Positions 53,334-62,978 are shown, counted from the first letter of the stretch. The stretch is DNA of 64,000 bases from Mucilaginibacter dorajii (GCF_024808255.1 NZ_JANTYS010000002.1:186001-250000); one strand, 5' to 3'. The notes: a model not told the origin generated them from the sequence alone. Made by a program: numbers and translations.

Positions 53334-55514
53334 ATGAATAATTTTTATAGAATATCTCTCCTTGCCCTGTTTACTGTTGCATCGGGTTTTGCCCAGGCAC
53401 AAAAAAGCGTAAAGGATACCCTAAACCTTGATAGCGTAATTATTGAAGAAGGCCGTGCAAAACACCTTCCTAATGTGCAGGGCACTTATATTTTTGCCGG
53501 CAAAAAAACATTTGTAACGTACCCGGATGCTGGCAAAGCCAACCTGGCCAATAATACCGCCCGCATGGTTTTAGCCAAAATACCGGGCTTTAATGTATGG
53601 GAAATGGATGGTGCCGGTTTGCAATTAAACATTGGCACCCGCGGTACCGATCCGCACCGTTCTATTGAAATGAATATGCGCCAGAACGGTTATAACACTA
53701 ATTCAGACGCGTTTGGCTATCCTGAAAACCATTACAATGTACCATTCCAGGCAGTTGCCGAAATTCAATATGTACGCGGTTCGGCTGCGCTACAGTTCGG
53801 TCCGCAGTTTGGAGGGATGGTTAATTACAAGATCAAAGAGGGCGACAGTACCAAAGTTTTTGGCTTTGAAAGCGAGCAAACCGCGGGATCAAACAACTTT
53901 TTTAACTCTTACAATGCCGTTGGCGGTAAAGTTGGCAAGGTAAGTTATTATGCCTTTTATTCTACCCGCAGGGGCGATGGCTGGCGACCAGACGCGGCGT
54001 TTGATTATCATTCTTATTATGCAAACATTAAATACCAGTTTAACAGTAAAGGCAGCATCGCGTTCCAATTTTCAAGATCAGACTATGTTCAGCAGATTGC
54101 CGGCGGTTTAACAGATGCGCAATTTGACGAGAACAACCGCCAATCGTTCAGGGCGCGTAATTTTTTCAACCCCGAGATCAACATCCCGGCATTAATATTC
54201 AACTATGCTTTCAACCCAAATACAAAACTGGAGGTTACTTCGCATGCGTTGATTGGCCAGCGCAACAGTGTGCAGTTTATTAACACGCCCAACATCAAGG
54301 ATACGGTTAACACCAGCCTGAAAACCTTTAACCCACGCCAGGTAGATAGGGATTACTATGCCGGTTTTACTACTGAAGCCCATTTACTGCACGCTTATAA
54401 ATTGGGCGACCTGAAGAGTACTTTTACTACAGGTATACGCTATTTTGAGGAAACTACCAAACGCAAACAAAAAGGCGTAGGTACCATTGCATCTGATTTT
54501 GACCTGAGCCTGGTAAAACCTTATGCCATCGACTTAAGGTTACACTCGTTCAATTTTGCAGCCTTTGCCGAAAATATTTTCCAGGTTACACCGGCATTTA
54601 CCATAACCCCGGGTGTAAGGTACGAGGTGATCAACTCAACTACTTCGGGCTTTATCAGCAACGGTGCCGTTCCGGTTGGTTACAAAGGCAACCGTAATTT
54701 CCCGCTGTTTGGCACCGGTTTGCAATACCAGTTTAACAATGGCAGCCAGTTATATGCCAACGCGTCGCAAGCGTATCGCCCATATTTGTACGCGGCCGTT
54801 ACTCCGGCAGATAACCTAACCGTTATTGACCCTAACATTAAAGATAGCCGTGGCTACAGCTTCGATCTGGGTTATCGCGGGCACATCAGCTACATTTTTA
54901 ATTATGATATAGGTGGCTTTTACGTGCGTTACAACAATCGTGCGGGCACTTTAACCCAGGTTGACGCTCAAAACGTAAGTCATTTGTATTTAACCAACAT
55001 TGGTAACGGTACAGCAAAAGGTATCGAGGCTTATACCGAAGTATCTCTGCTACGCTCATTTGACTCGCACGCGGGCAGCGATATCCGTTTATTTAACTCT
55101 TTGGCTTATACCCATGGCCGTTACATTAGCGGGGCTATCAATGCATCTGGTAAAAACATCAGCCTTGTGGGTAATCATTTAGAGAACGTACCGGATTGGA
55201 TTAACCGTAGTGGTTTTACGTTTTTAAGCGGTCCGGTGAGCAGCACACTGCAGTTAAGTTACACCAGCAAAAGCTTCAGTGATGCCAACAACACGGTATT
55301 CAATGCAACCGGTGCCACAGGCGTGGTACCCGGCTACCATGTGTTTGATTGGGCATTTAACTACAGCTTCCTTAAAAACTACCACATCAGCGCAAATATC
55401 AATAACATAGCAAACGCCAAATACTTTACCCGCCGCATTAACATGTACCCCGGCCCCGGCATCCTTCCTGCCGATGGCCGTACATTTAACGTAGGCTTTG
55501 GTATCAAACTATAA
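53334..55514 (+). CDS. TonB-dependent outer-membrane receptor, FecA-like
   Basis: A 726-residue TonB-dependent receptor. Signal peptide to GFAQAQ, then SVKDTLNLDSVIIEEGRA with a TonB-box-like segment, a plug domain (RMVLAKIPGFNVWEMDGAG, LNIGTRGTDPHRS, RGSAALQFGPQFGGMVNYKI) and the 22-strand barrel to the C-terminal aromatic residue (FNVGFGIKL). The plug features resemble FecA-type siderophore/ferric citrate receptors. It lacks the SusC carboxypeptidase-like extension. The ligand is not defined by sequence. The upstream small exported gene is likely its partner. Confidence 0.9.
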   Translation: MNNFYRISLLALFTVASGFAQAQKSVKDTLNLDSVIIEEGRAKHLPNVQGTYIFAGKKTFVTYPDAGKANLANNTARMVLAKIPGFNVWEMDGAGLQLNIGTRGTDPHRSIEMNMRQNGYNTNSDAFGYPENHYNVPFQAVAEIQYVRGSAALQFGPQFGGMVNYKIKEGDSTKVFGFESEQTAGSNNFFNSYNAVGGKVGKVSYYAFYSTRRGDGWRPDAAFDYHSYYANIKYQFNSKGSIAFQFSRSDYVQQIAGGLTDAQFDENNRQSFRARNFFNPEINIPALIFNYAFNPNTKLEVTSHALIGQRNSVQFINTPNIKDTVNTSLKTFNPRQVDRDYYAGFTTEAHLLHAYKLGDLKSTFTTGIRYFEETTKRKQKGVGTIASDFDLSLVKPYAIDLRLHSFNFAAFAENIFQVTPAFTITPGVRYEVINSTTSGFISNGAVPVGYKGNRNFPLFGTGLQYQFNNGSQLYANASQAYRPYLYAAVTPADNLTVIDPNIKDSRGYSFDLGYRGHISYIFNYDIGGFYVRYNNRAGTLTQVDAQNVSHLYLTNIGNGTAKGIEAYTEVSLLRSFDSHAGSDIRLFNSLAYTHGRYISGAINASGKNISLVGNHLENVPDWINRSGFTFLSGPVSSTLQLSYTSKSFSDANNTVFNATGATGVVPGYHVFDWAFNYSFLKNYHISANINNIANAKYFTRRINMYPGPGILPADGRTFNVGFGIKL

Positions 55515-55520
55515 ATAAAA

Positions 55521-55662
55521 GACTTTTAGACTTTTGGACAAAGGAGCAAGGATTTTTGGATAAAAGACCTTGCTTCAAAAATCCTTGCTCCTTGTTTCAA
55601 AAATCCTTATTCTAAAAGTCCTTTGTCTTTTGTCCAAAAGTCCTTACTCTAAAAATCCTTAT
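55521..55662. repeat. Nested palindrome between convergent genes
   Basis: AAGGAGCAAGGATTTTTG (55541-55558) pairs perfectly with 55576-55593, and GACTTTTGGACAA near 55529 pairs with TTGTCCAAAAGTC ending at 55642. It probably serves as a bidirectional terminator for the TonB receptor and response-regulator genes. Confidence 0.65.
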
Positions 55663-56033
55663 TCTACAACCACGTGTTTCTTTACAATAGCAATGAGTCC
55701 GGTTAAATCGAACGGTTTCTTCAAGTATCCATCGGCATTGCCTGCTTTTGTGATCTCTTCAATATTATTTACTGCTGATATGATAATTACCGGGATATGG
55801 CTGGTAGCCGGGTTATTTTTGAGGCCGCGACTAATTTCCTGCCCGCTGGCATCGCTGCTCCAATCGGTAAGCCAGTTATCCAACAGGATCAAATCCGGGC
55901 TGATTTCATGTAACTTTTTTAGGATGCGGGCATTATCTGATGATACTACCTCGTACTTTTCCTCTTCCAGAACATAAACAATGGTGTCCCTGATGTCCTT
56001 ATCATCTTCGATCACTAAAATTTTTTTGGCCAT
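55659..56033 (-). CDS. Single-domain response regulator
   Basis: A 124-residue receiver domain only. Acidic pocket D10/D11, phosphorylation site D52 in LILLDNWL, TS/K region IIISA and the conserved lysine in GYLKKPF. No output domain, so it acts by protein contact or in a phosphorelay. No kinase adjacent; the CHASE3 kinase at 27-29 kb is far away. ATG at 56033. Confidence 0.92.
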   Translation of the reverse strand: MAKKILVIEDDKDIRDTIVYVLEEEKYEVVSSDNARILKKLHEISPDLILLDNWLTDWSSDASGQEISRGLKNNPATSHIPVIIISAVNNIEEITKAGNADGYLKKPFDLTGLIAIVKKHVVVE

Positions 56034-56202
56034 AGGTATTTATCGGTGCGAAACGAATATAATAAATATTAATTAATAATTACATAATTTACCTATAATT
56101 TATCCGTCAATTATGTGCTTGCGTTTATAACAGAATAACAAAGCAGCCCTCTTTTGTTTTGGCAAAAGCAGCAGATAATGTAAAATATTACAGAAAAGAT
56201 GA

Positions 56203-56775
56203 TTAGCTATTATAGCAAATGCGGCAGCGGGGTTCGTAGCTCTCTTTTTCGCCTAACAGGATACGGGCATTATCGGGCACCAGCCTGTACGAGTATAGCG
56301 CCGGATTGCCACATTGTACACAAACCGCATGTAGTTTGGTAACAGATTCGGCAATGGCCATAATGGCCGGCATGGGGCCAAAAGGGCGGCCTTTAAAATC
56401 CATATCTAAACCGGCTACAATTACACGGATCCCCCGATTGGCCAGTATGGTACAAACTTCGGGCAGTTGATCATCAAAAAACTGGGCTTCATCAATGCCG
56501 ATCACATGGGCGTCATTTGTCAATAACAATATAGCAGAAGCACTATCCACCGGGGTTGAGGTAAAACGGTTTGCATTGTGCGATACAATAGCATCTTCTC
56601 CATAACGGGTATCTGATTTCGGACTAAAGATCTCTACTTTCAGTTTAGCTATCCTGGCCCGGTTAAGCCGCCTGATCAACTCTTCAGTTTTGCCCGAAAA
56701 CATTGATCCGCAAACCAGTTCAATACTGCCGCCAGATTCACTTTTACGCCTGAAAACATCCTCGTGATAAACCAT
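56203..56775 (-). CDS. tdk: Thymidine kinase
   Basis: A 190-residue type II thymidine kinase, cytosolic, salvaging thymidine to dTMP. P-loop GSMFSGKTEEL near residues 24-34, catalytic IDEAQFFDD, lasso domain zinc cysteines CVQCG and CRIC, and SYRLVPD near the end. Length typical. Minus strand, with an A+T-rich upstream gap. No nucleotide-salvage operon around it. Confidence 0.95.
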   Translation of the reverse strand: MVYHEDVFRRKSESGGSIELVCGSMFSGKTEELIRRLNRARIAKLKVEIFSPKSDTRYGEDAIVSHNANRFTSTPVDSASAILLLTNDAHVIGIDEAQFFDDQLPEVCTILANRGIRVIVAGLDMDFKGRPFGPMPAIMAIAESVTKLHAVCVQCGNPALYSYRLVPDNARILLGEKESYEPRCRICYNS

Positions 56776-56924
56776 TCTTTGTATTAAATGCTAACTGATA
56801 AATACTAAACTCTAAATTGTTAATTTAAAGCAGCCCCGGTAAAAACAAAAAATGGACTATGCTTATTGTATACCCAAACAGTAACCCATACCTTAACGGG
56901 ATGTCAAATATCAGAATTTTATCC

Positions 56925-56932
56925 TATTTTTG
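56925..56932 (+). promoter_or_regulatory. Predicted -7 box of the PEV-rich gene
   Basis: TATTTTTG, a perfect TAnnTTTG box, 26 bases before the ATG at 56959. No clear -33 box. Its position supports that start over the upstream one at 56866. Confidence 0.35.
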
Positions 56933-56958
56933 GTAAGCATTTTCCTAACATTGAAGCC

Positions 56959-57960
56959 ATGAAGCAAATGGATGTATTTAAAAAGATCGGTGGTATTTTA
57001 CAAGAGCTTAATGACCAATATGATTACCTAAAAGCCGAAAGCAGCGATTTGAATGAACTGGAACTGGAGCTTTTTGTAGCCAACGCCCAATTTTTAAGAG
57101 ATCACGCCGAAATACTCCGTAAAATGCACGAGCGCGAAACCCCTGTTATTGAAAAGCAGGAACTGCCTGTTGTAATACCTGAGCCCGTTGTTGAAAAACC
57201 CAAACCGATAATACCACAACCCGCAAATAAACCGGAGCCCATACACGAACGTCGTTTTTTTGAACCGGTTGTGCAGCAAAAGCCTGTTGTTGAAACCAAA
57301 CTTCAACTAAGCACAGAGCCAGAGTCAATTGTACAGGTACCCTTTAACCCGGTAAAAGTGGAAGCACCCGAGCCAGAGGCTATAGAAGAAGAACCACAAC
57401 CAGAAATTGAACTTAGCACGGCGAATTCTGACGACGTTTATTCTTTTGAACTGGAAGAGCAGGAAGCCCCAATACAGGTAATTGAATTGAACGAGGCCAC
57501 TGAGCCAGTCCCGGTTATTGAAATACCAGAGCCTGTAGTAGTTGCCGAAGCAAAACCGGTAATTGAACCAGCTGCCCAGTCGGAGCTATTTAAGCCAATG
57601 GTGCCTAAAGCCGAGCCGGTGAAAGACGAAGGCGAGAAGGTGCTTACGTTTAACCAAAAATTATTTGCACAAAGGGCCGAAAAGGAAAATAGTTCAACTA
57701 CACAGGCAAATGTGTTACCTATAACCGACCTGAAATCGGCCATTAACCTGAACGATAAGCTGCTTTATATTAAAGACCTGTTTAACGGCTACAGCCTGGC
57801 CTACAGTGAAGCTATTGAAATAGTGAACCGCTTTAACACTTTTGAAGAAGCCGAACGCTTTTTAAAAACCAACTATGTTGCCAAAAACAACTGGGAGAGC
57901 AAACCAGCAACTACCGAGAAGTTTTATACGTTATTGAAAAGAAGATACCCAACTGTTTAG
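56959..57960 (+). CDS. PEV-rich protein with conserved C-terminal domain
   Basis: A 333-residue soluble protein from ATG 56959 (MKQMDVFKKIGG). The N-terminal 55 residues form a helical domain (NDQYDYLKAESSDLNELELE). Residues about 60-230 are a low-complexity P/E/V/K linker (PVVIPEPVVEKPKPII type). The last 70 residues form a folded helical domain (LKSAINLNDKLLYIKDLFNG, YSEAIEIVNRFNTFEEAERF) that I believe is conserved in this phylum but has no assigned function. No signal peptide. The earlier frame start (56866) lies upstream of the -7 box. Confidence 0.7.
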   Translation: MKQMDVFKKIGGILQELNDQYDYLKAESSDLNELELELFVANAQFLRDHAEILRKMHERETPVIEKQELPVVIPEPVVEKPKPIIPQPANKPEPIHERRFFEPVVQQKPVVETKLQLSTEPESIVQVPFNPVKVEAPEPEAIEEEPQPEIELSTANSDDVYSFELEEQEAPIQVIELNEATEPVPVIEIPEPVVVAEAKPVIEPAAQSELFKPMVPKAEPVKDEGEKVLTFNQKLFAQRAEKENSSTTQANVLPITDLKSAINLNDKLLYIKDLFNGYSLAYSEAIEIVNRFNTFEEAERFLKTNYVAKNNWESKPATTEKFYTLLKRRYPTV

Positions 57961-58040
57961 TTTGTGGTAAAGCATTACGCATAACGTCATCCAGGATAGA
58001 AAATCAATGGATTTTGAATAGCAAATGACAATATAAAACT

Positions 58041-58128
58041 ATGTCATTGCGAGGAGGAACGACGAAGCAATCCCCTAATCTGCAAGCGCACCTGCCTATT
58101 GGGGATTGCTTCGTTCCTCGCAATGACG
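58041..58128. repeat. MITE-like palindrome, copy 5
   Basis: ATGTCATTGCGAGGAGGAAC GACGAAGCAATCCCC at left; GGGGATTGCTTCGTTCCTCG CAATGACGA at right. A further half site GCAATGACAT is near 58183. Confidence 0.75.
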
Positions 58129-58229
58129 ATTCAATAAATAACGTCATCACTATTTTTTTCAGTTGCGCCTGATGGTTACTCGCAATGACATGATGTACTT
58201 TTGATAGCTAATTATTGGAGTATTGCCCC

Positions 58230-60806
58230 CTATAAGGTAGCTCCCTGCTTCTTTCCTTCAGCAGTCTCGCCTCCTGTGGCTATATTGCCCCCCCTGCCTT
58301 TGGGGTCAAACGCGCGGAATTTGATAATGCCGCTTTTGTAATCAACCGGACCTGTGTATATTTTGCTGTTGGTGTCCGGATCATTACCGTTGGTGGTGTA
58401 CCTGATGGTTAAACCCGGAAACTCTACGTTTGATGAGTACTTACCATCCTGCAGGTTAATGCCCGGTTTAGGGATACGGTAGTTATAGCCGCCATTAAAG
58501 TAGGTAAGCCTTGGCAATTCACGTTTGCCCAATACATTTAAAAATACCGACCAGGCTTGCTGATAATCCTGCTTGGCTTTTATCCCGTCCTTTTCTGTAG
58601 CCCAGGTTGGGTCCTGCGCCCAGGTACGCTCTGCAAGGCCCAGTAAACGCGGGAAAATCATGTAATCCATGCGCTCGGTACTCTTTACCGTTTCGGCCCA
58701 TAGCGCGCCTTGCAAGCCTATGATATTGCCTTTACCGTAATCAGTAAGGCGTTGCTTACCTAAAAATATATTTTGATTTATCGGTGCGCCGTTCCGGTCT
58801 ACATCGGCATTTTTAAAATAATCATAAGGGATAAAGGAGTAAAATTTATCGATCCCTAAAAACGCTCCCCAGTAGTAACCCGGCTCATCAAATGATTTAT
58901 AGTTGGCCATATCAAAGTACAGGTTGGTAACGCAGGTAAGTACTACCTTGTAGCCGCCATTGGCCAGCTTGTAGGCCAGATCTTCCTGTGCGCCGCCTAA
59001 TACGTTGTTCCAAACATCGGCATGCAGGTGCTCGCCGGCCAGGTCGGGGTTGGGTACGTAGGTATCGTTACCATCAAGCTTGGTTTTGCGAAGGGCCATT
59101 TCTTCCCATCCAGATAGGTAAATACCTTTTGCTTTCAGGATCTGGTTAACACGACCGTAAAAGTAATACCAAAGGTCGCCGGTATTTTGAATCTCCGGGT
59201 GAGTAGCTTTTAAGGCCAGGTAAGCAGGTGACTTTTCCCATACGTGTGGTGGCACTTCATCGCCACCAAAATGTATGGTTGGCAGCTGCGCACTCGCTTC
59301 TTTATAAATGCTGATCAAATCATCAACAACAGTTTCTACAAAGGTATAGGTTGACGGTACCGATACGTTGATCACGTTATCGTTCCAATACTGAACCGAC
59401 CGGTACTCAGATTTATCATCCAGATCGCGCAGCAAATATTTGGCGGCTTCCTCTTTTTTGCCTTCGGCCATCAGGTGGTCATATCGAGCATCCATGGCTT
59501 TGATAGATGCACGGGCATGGCCGGGAGTCTCAATTTCAGGAATTACCGTAATATGGCGATCATTAGCATATTTCAGGATCTCTATATATTCTGCCTTGGT
59601 ATAAAACCCAGTACCCGTAGCATTATTTACATCGGGACCAGAACCATGCGAGGCCGGCAAATTGTGTTTACTATCTAGAGTATGGCCGCGTTTTGAACCT
59701 ACTGTAGTTAATTCCGGCAGTGATGGGATCTCTATCCTCCAGCCTTCATCGTCGGTTAAATGCAGGTGCAGTACGTTAAGCTTATAGATGCTCATCGCCT
59801 CAATCAGTTTCAACACCTGGCTTTTAGGCTGAAAGTTACGGGCCACATCAAGCATTACCGCACGGTGCGGGAAACGGGGCTCATCCTTTACAGCAACACA
59901 AGGCAATTGGATAGATTTTTCTTTTTTATTTAAGGCAGCAAACGGTGCCAGGCTTTTTAGTGATTGAATACCATAAAAAGCACCAATCGGGGTAGATGCT
60001 TTAATGGTGATACCCTGTGGCGTTACATTCAATTCATAACCTTCTGCCCCTACTCCGCTTACTTTTTTTAGGTAGATATTTGCGCCCGTTGCTGTCGCTA
60101 CAACTTTAGCTGGTTTGCCTGTTAAGCTGTTGAGGCTTTCGGCTAACGAAGAGGCTTCTTTGGTAAAATCTCCATCGGCAACAATAACTGTTTTTTCATT
60201 CAGGATAAATGAGCCCGTGTTTTCAACGTAGCTCATCGGCGTAGGGAAGATCTTCGGCAATTGATCTGCCGGGATATCGGTTACCACTTTGTTCCTGTCA
60301 AATACAATTTCCGGCGTGATCAATCCCTGATAGGTTGGTTTATACGGGGTGATATTGAACGAGCCGATGCTGTAGCCTTTTTCCGGGTTGGCGTCCCATA
60401 CCAGGTAAATACCTTCGGGGGCATCGGTTACATTTACAGCCGGGTCATCGTTTACGTATTCAATACGGGTCGATTCACCGGGTTTTAAATCCTTGAAACC
60501 ATTGGTTGGGCTGATGCTATACAAATCGCCATTTACCTGGTTTATTTTGGCATTACCACTCACCGCGTTTTCGGTAAAACCCCTGCCCGAGTTGAAGTAA
60601 AACTTCCATCCGCCGGCAGGCAAAACCTCCTTACCCTTGTTGGTGATCACCAGCGCAGTTAAGGCTTCATTTTTACCCTGGTAGTTATTATCCATTACTT
60701 CCCAGGCGATGTGCAGGTCGGCGGGGCTAAATTTTACGGGATCAGTTTTAAAAGCAGTGCTCATAAAAAATGCCGAAACCAGCATCAAGGTAAGAATTTT
60801 GCGCAT
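58230..60806 (-). CDS. GH20 beta-N-acetylhexosaminidase, secreted
   Basis: An 858-residue enzyme that releases terminal N-acetylhexosamine with substrate-assisted catalysis. Signal peptide to STAFKTD. An N-terminal CHB_HEX-like carbohydrate-binding domain (LHIAWEVMDNNYQGKNEALT) is followed by the GH20b beta domain and then the TIM barrel. The catalytic Asp-Glu pair is D516-E517 in HFGGDEVPPHVW. The C-terminal FN3-like domain holds IRYTTNGNDPDTNSKIYTG. The upstream region carries a 7-bp palindrome (60906-60922). No other glycan genes are adjacent. Confidence 0.92.
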   Translation of the reverse strand: MRKILTLMLVSAFFMSTAFKTDPVKFSPADLHIAWEVMDNNYQGKNEALTALVITNKGKEVLPAGGWKFYFNSGRGFTENAVSGNAKINQVNGDLYSISPTNGFKDLKPGESTRIEYVNDDPAVNVTDAPEGIYLVWDANPEKGYSIGSFNITPYKPTYQGLITPEIVFDRNKVVTDIPADQLPKIFPTPMSYVENTGSFILNEKTVIVADGDFTKEASSLAESLNSLTGKPAKVVATATGANIYLKKVSGVGAEGYELNVTPQGITIKASTPIGAFYGIQSLKSLAPFAALNKKEKSIQLPCVAVKDEPRFPHRAVMLDVARNFQPKSQVLKLIEAMSIYKLNVLHLHLTDDEGWRIEIPSLPELTTVGSKRGHTLDSKHNLPASHGSGPDVNNATGTGFYTKAEYIEILKYANDRHITVIPEIETPGHARASIKAMDARYDHLMAEGKKEEAAKYLLRDLDDKSEYRSVQYWNDNVINVSVPSTYTFVETVVDDLISIYKEASAQLPTIHFGGDEVPPHVWEKSPAYLALKATHPEIQNTGDLWYYFYGRVNQILKAKGIYLSGWEEMALRKTKLDGNDTYVPNPDLAGEHLHADVWNNVLGGAQEDLAYKLANGGYKVVLTCVTNLYFDMANYKSFDEPGYYWGAFLGIDKFYSFIPYDYFKNADVDRNGAPINQNIFLGKQRLTDYGKGNIIGLQGALWAETVKSTERMDYMIFPRLLGLAERTWAQDPTWATEKDGIKAKQDYQQAWSVFLNVLGKRELPRLTYFNGGYNYRIPKPGINLQDGKYSSNVEFPGLTIRYTTNGNDPDTNSKIYTGPVDYKSGIIKFRAFDPKGRGGNIATGGETAEGKKQGATL

Positions 60807-60905
60807 GTGATTTTGTGTTATGATAATATAGGAAACGTAAATATATACAACTTTTTAAATAATTTTAATAAGTTGAAGTATTATTGTTGGCCTGAGATCA
60901 AAAAG

Positions 60906-60922
60906 TGTTGCGTTGCGCAACA
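60906..60922. promoter_or_regulatory. Possible operator upstream of the GH20 gene
   Basis: TGTTGCG-TTG-CGCAACA, a perfect 7-bp dyad about 100 bases upstream of the hexosaminidase ATG (60806). Size and symmetry fit a repressor site. No regulator gene is nearby, so this is only suggestive. Confidence 0.35.
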
Positions 60923-61069
60923 AGTGAAACAGCAAAAAAACACCATCTAACTAAAAATCAACAAATTACAAATTGTCATATTTCACAAAGTGCAACAAAA
61001 CCGCAACAGCAGCCAAAAGTCATATAGTCTTATACGCTGCCAGTCCCAAAGTCCGCCAGTCCAAAAATC

Positions 61070-61996
61070 CTAAATCCCAAACTTAATCCACCCCTCACCT
61101 TCATAACCAAAGGCGAATTGCTTAGGGCGGATGATCTCGGCCAGAATTTCGATAGAATCAACCACACGCGGACCGGGACGGTTAAAGTATTGATTGCCAT
61201 CGGCAATATACAGGCGGTTATTTTTTACCGCTTTAAGATCGGCAAAACCGGGTTGCTGCATCAGCAGGTCCATTTCCTTAAGCGTGCGCTCTATAGAAAA
61301 ACCACAAGGCATTACTACTATAATTTCGGGGTTTTGCTTGCGGATATCCTCCCAGCTTACGTAGGGTGAATGCGCGCCTTGTTTGGCCAAAATAGGTGTG
61401 CCGCCGGCAATCTCTACCAAGCCCGGTACCCAATTGCCTGATATCATTAGCGGCTCCAGCCATTCAATACAAGCTACCGTTGGTTTATCATCGGCAAATT
61501 TGAGCTTGTGTTTAATGATATCAACCCGCTCGTTCAATAGTTCCAGTAAGTCCTCCCCTGGTTTTTCTGCATCCAGGGCTTTCGCTATGGTGCTGATATC
61601 ATCAAAGATATCCTGCAAACTGTTTGGTCGTAATGATATGATCTGTGCTTTTTTATCCAGGTAATTATCCAGTGCCAGTTCCACATCGGTTAACGATACG
61701 GCGCAAACTTCGCATTGGTCCTGGGTGATCACTACATCGGGCGCCAGGCTTTTGATCACTTCGCGTTTTACGGTATATACCGATAAAGCGTCGGCCAGGA
61801 TCTCTTTTACTTTTACGTCGATATCGGCACTGCTTAACCCATCCGGGAAATTGGCTTCGGTACCAACCGGCAGGTGCTTCACAGATTCGGGGTAATCGCA
61901 CTCGTGCGAGCGGCCAACCAAATTATCTTCGAGCCCAAGGGCGCATAGGATTTCGGTAGCGGATGGCAGCAGGGAAACTATTTTAAGAGTTGACAT
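61070..61996 (-). CDS. Cobalamin-type periplasmic binding protein (BtuF-like)
   Basis: A 308-residue protein of the helical-backbone metal-receptor family (TroA/BtuF). Opening KIVSLLPSATEILCALGLED with GRSHECDYP, later SLAPDVVITQDQCEVCAVSL and a final GNQYFNRPGPRVVDSIEILA, all typical of BtuF-like vitamin B12/metallo-ligand proteins. From ATG 61996 there is no evident signal peptide, so it may be a cytosolic member. No btuCD genes are adjacent. Other ligands are possible. Confidence 0.85.
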   Translation of the reverse strand: MSTLKIVSLLPSATEILCALGLEDNLVGRSHECDYPESVKHLPVGTEANFPDGLSSADIDVKVKEILADALSVYTVKREVIKSLAPDVVITQDQCEVCAVSLTDVELALDNYLDKKAQIISLRPNSLQDIFDDISTIAKALDAEKPGEDLLELLNERVDIIKHKLKFADDKPTVACIEWLEPLMISGNWVPGLVEIAGGTPILAKQGAHSPYVSWEDIRKQNPEIIVVMPCGFSIERTLKEMDLLMQQPGFADLKAVKNNRLYIADGNQYFNRPGPRVVDSIEILAEIIRPKQFAFGYEGEGWIKFGI

Positions 61997-62243
61997 GTTA
62001 TTCGGATGTGCAGATTTCAAATATGCAGATTTTAAATTTCAGATGTGCAAATATGCAGATTTTGTCTGAACCGGGATTTATACGATTTAAGGAATAACAG
62101 GATTTGACTTAAAAATCAGAAAAATCCGTCAATCTGTTTAATCGCGGTTCAGGTTAATTGCGGTTCAGGCAAAATCTGAAATCTGACATCCAAAATCTGC
62201 ATATCTGCACATCTAAAATCTGCACATTTGAAATTTGCACATC
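61997..62243. repeat. Short-repeat cluster, TCTGCACATCTGAAATC type
   Basis: Copies of GCAGATTTCAAATATGCAGA and AATCTGCACATCTAAAATCTG occur in both orientations, plus a 'cgcggttcaggttaattgcggttcagg' segment. Related copies are at 62893-62927 and 63150-63181, flanking the LysE gene. Confidence 0.6.
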
Positions 62244-62258
62244 AACAACCTATCTTTG
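62227..62258 (+). promoter_or_regulatory. Predicted promoter of the LysE-type gene
   Basis: TTTG at 62227-62230, 20 bases, TATCTTTG at 62251-62258: a full consensus match. The ATG at 62264 is five bases on, so the mRNA would be leaderless or almost so. The -33 TTTG is within the dispersed GCACATTTGAAATTTGCACA repeat. Confidence 0.6.
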
Positions 62259-62263
62259 CGCCA

Positions 62264-62887
62264 ATGATATTTCTAACCTTTTTCATCGGGCTTATAGCCA
62301 ACTTTATTGGTTATATACCACCCGGCAACATTAACCTTGCACTATTACAGCTTACTATAAACCGCGGCATGAAAGAAGCTTTACGCTTCATCATCGCTTT
62401 TTCATGTGTTGAATTTTTCTTTACTTATTTTATTATGCACGCGGCCGACTGGCTATCTGGTCAGCTGCACCTAAGCGTGATCATTGATTGGATAATGGTT
62501 GTGTTATTTAGCGTAATGGGAACCATTACCTGGATTAACCGCAAAAAACCACCCGAGCCCCGCAAATCAGAGCACGACAGTATTAAGTACGGTATTTTGC
62601 TTGGCTTTTTAAACCCGGTGCAGGTACCATTCTGGATGATAACCGGCACCTACCTGATTACCCACGAGTGGATCCTTACCGGTAAAGTAGCCCTGGTGAT
62701 CTTTAGTATTGGCTCGGCCGCAGGCGCTTTCTTATGCCTGTTTTTGTACGCCCGGTTTGCCCGGTACATGCAAAACAAATTCGCCCTGAGCAACAGGGTC
62801 ATCAATACCGGTATCGCTATACTGTTTTTCGCTTTCGCGGCTTATCACATTGTTAAGCAGGTTTACCTTACGTTTTTTAAACACTGA
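62264..62887 (+). CDS. LysE-family amino-acid exporter
   Basis: A 207-residue inner-membrane protein from ATG 62264 (MIFLTFFIGLIANF). Six hydrophobic segments and the family motif GYIPPGNINLALLQ near the start, with GFLNPVQVPFWMITG later. LysE/RhtB proteins export amino acids or small polar compounds; the substrate cannot be told. The upstream start at 62228 would lie before the promoter and is rejected. A strong palindromic terminator follows at 63109-63146. Confidence 0.85.
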   Translation: MIFLTFFIGLIANFIGYIPPGNINLALLQLTINRGMKEALRFIIAFSCVEFFFTYFIMHAADWLSGQLHLSVIIDWIMVVLFSVMGTITWINRKKPPEPRKSEHDSIKYGILLGFLNPVQVPFWMITGTYLITHEWILTGKVALVIFSIGSAAGAFLCLFLYARFARYMQNKFALSNRVINTGIAILFFAFAAYHIVKQVYLTFFKH

Positions 62888-62978
62888 TTTTTTGATGTGC
62901 AGGTATGCAGATTTCAAATGTGCAGATGAATGTTAACCTTATTGCGAATTGTAAAAGCTGCAATGGCAATATAAAGCT

